The notes under the pieces are model-generated. The model searched no databases. It saw only the letters and a program-made list of their open reading frames with translations, and was not told the origin of the DNA. Of a DNA stretch of 52,909 nucleotides, positions 51,944 to 52,909 are shown one piece after another. The position numbers and the translations under genes were made by a program. The stretch covers positions 1 through 52,909 of the forward strand of contig JAFOCI010000032.1 in assembly GCA_017381365.1 (NCBI GenBank), given 5' to 3'. The DNA comes from Treponema sp. (GTDB taxonomy: Bacteria; Spirochaetota; Spirochaetia; Treponematales; Treponemataceae). How positions within the stretch are numbered: position 1 is the stretch's first letter; each line of letters opens with the position of its first letter.

Positions 51944-52909
51944 TAGTTAAAAGCCCGAACACTACAAACATAAACGCTACTGAAGCTCTTGCCGTTGTTG
52001 TACATACTGCCATTGCTGAAAGTCAGTACCCGGGCGAGATTACTGAAGGAAGGGTACTGACAACAAGACCAGTACCAGCTTGTGCCAAACTGGCTTCCGC
52101 CTGCTTTTAAAAGGCTTGCATCTACTACAGTTTTGTTCTGATAGATTGTGTAAAGTTCTGCCACAGTTGGTAAATACCAGCCTGTTGCAAGAGCTCCTGT
52201 AAGGCCGTTGTTTTTAGCATAAGTTAAACTATAGTCCCATGCAGGGTATTTCTCAGGATTGCTCTCTGCATCAGAACAGGCTGCTTTTAGTTTTTCCCAG
52301 CCGTCGCTTCCGTCCATGTAGCCGCTTGTTGTATCTCCCCGCAAAGCAATTATGTCTGTGCCGTCACCTTTGGCATAACTTGAGCACCATTTAAGCTCAG
52401 ACTTGCTATGAACAATTCCTACGCCAAGGGCTGGCTTGCCGTCTGCTGCGGCACGAACAATTACGGCGGCAACATTTGATTTTTGTGTGTAAGTTAAAGT
52501 TATATCCTTCGGCAGCATTATTCCGTCTTTTAATACAAAGTCTCCTGGAACACAAGTAGCTTTAGTCGGAATAATCAAATATGAAGCACTTGCAACAGCA
52601 CTATCTTTCATGCCGCTCTTTACGGCAATTGCCTTAACTGTTACGGCTTCTGTAATGATGATTGCTTCTGTGTATTCTGTGCTTGATGCTGTTGGTTCAG
52701 TTCCGTCTGTTGTATAATAAATCTTTGCTCCTTCTGTGCTACAAGTGATTGTTACACTTGTTCCGCTTTCTACTGCACCTGAAGCAATGCTGAATACTGG
52801 GGTTGCTACTGTTTCTTTTACAGGTGTTCCGCTATTACCTTTGGAACTGTTTAAAATTCCAATCAGAGCCGCATTGTTTTCTGCTTCACTGGAACAGCTA
52901 ATCATTCCA
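51943..52909 (-). CDS. Partial lipoprotein: chitobiase-like beta domain plus Lcl/DUF1566-type C-lectin domain
   Basis: The 5' end lies beyond the window; the frame is open to 52909 and enters with GMISCSSEAE, where MISC is a plausible lipobox. Then comes a CHB_HEX_C-type domain (IYYTTDGTEPTASSTEY, about residues 35-110) and a C-terminal DUF1566/Lcl domain (GWYLPTVAELYTIYQNK ... SWYWSCCQ ... VCSVRAF). The last 40 residues carry clusters of NNC/NNT codons at positions that vary in DGR target proteins. Probably outer-membrane or surface exposed. No adjacent reverse transcriptase in the window. Confidence 0.8.
   Translation of the reverse strand, partial: GMISCSSEAENNAALIGILNSSKGNSGTPVKETVATPVFSIASGAVESGTSVTITCSTEGAKIYYTTDGTEPTASSTEYTEAIIITEAVTVKAIAVKSGMKDSAVASASYLIIPTKATCVPGDFVLKDGIMLPKDITLTYTQKSNVAAVIVRAAADGKPALGVGIVHSKSELKWCSSYAKGDGTDIIALRGDTTSGYMDGSDGWEKLKAACSDAESNPEKYPAWDYSLTYAKNNGLTGALATGWYLPTVAELYTIYQNKTVVDASLLKAGGSQFGTSWYWSCCQYPSFSNLARVLTFSNGSMYNNGKSFSSVYVCSVRAFN

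Overview
The window is AT-rich bacterial DNA, most likely from a host-associated (gut or rumen type) Treponema-like spirochaete. That is inferred from the mix of relaxed-lipobox lipoproteins, exported proteins with outer-membrane-like C-termini, HD-GYP and EAL c-di-GMP enzymes, starch/glycogen enzymes and gene fusions. No 16S gene is present, so genus is a judgement, not a measurement.

Layout. 1-6.7 kb: trmB-ligA-small membrane protein, facing an M23 peptidase and recJ, then tRNA-Lys. 6.8-10.4 kb: a 271-bp inverted repeat, an S1-domain protein, and a biotin ECF transporter (bioY-ecfA-ecfT) behind a BirA-type operator. 10.4-21.8 kb: a GGDEF/EAL protein, pyrF, an exported lipase, an S41 protease, a PyrK-PyrD fusion, a THUMP RNA methyltransferase with a TetR regulator, and a lipoprotein. 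21.9-29.8 kb: a glycogen-debranching/pullulanase fusion divergent from an exported GH31 glycosidase and an HD-GYP protein, with a palindromic operator candidate between them. 29.8-35.6 kb: queuosine salvage (queT, queF with a preQ1-like leader), rlmB, YchJ, a ModF-type ABC protein. 35.7-42.0 kb: a compact six-gene operon (circularly permuted ATP-grasp, alpha-E, transglutaminase, two AstE-like proteins of which the second has lost zinc ligands, and a FUSC-HAD membrane protein) behind a hairpin leader. 42.2-48.8 kb: tRNA-Glu, a type I toxin-antitoxin locus, then carA and a CarB-DapF fusion, with a leader peptide and attenuator before carA. 48.8-52.9 kb: an accessory region with MITE-like elements, an acetyltransferase, a Nudix protein, a galM remnant, two tandem type I toxin-antitoxin copies, and the end of a lipoprotein that looks like a diversity-generating-retroelement target.

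How it works together. Pyrimidine synthesis is represented by pyrF, pyrK-pyrD and carAB, the last probably under pyrL-like attenuation. Salvage of biotin and of queuosine precursors fits a host-dependent lifestyle. Starch/glycogen breakdown is split between a cytosolic debrancher and an exported alpha-glucosidase.

The most unusual content is: (1) three copies of a Hol_Tox/Fst-like small membrane peptide, each with a strictly conserved antisense promoter (TTGACG, 17 bp, TATATT); (2) a CarB protein carrying a C-terminal DapF domain whose first catalytic Cys is Ala, plus an in-frame palindromic repeat; (3) the ATP-grasp/alpha-E/transglutaminase/AstE operon; (4) the putative DGR target; (5) at least four small repeat families (TTCGACAGGCTCA palindromes, GGCTGTCC MITEs, GTCAAGGC hairpins, GC-rich blocks) scattered between genes.
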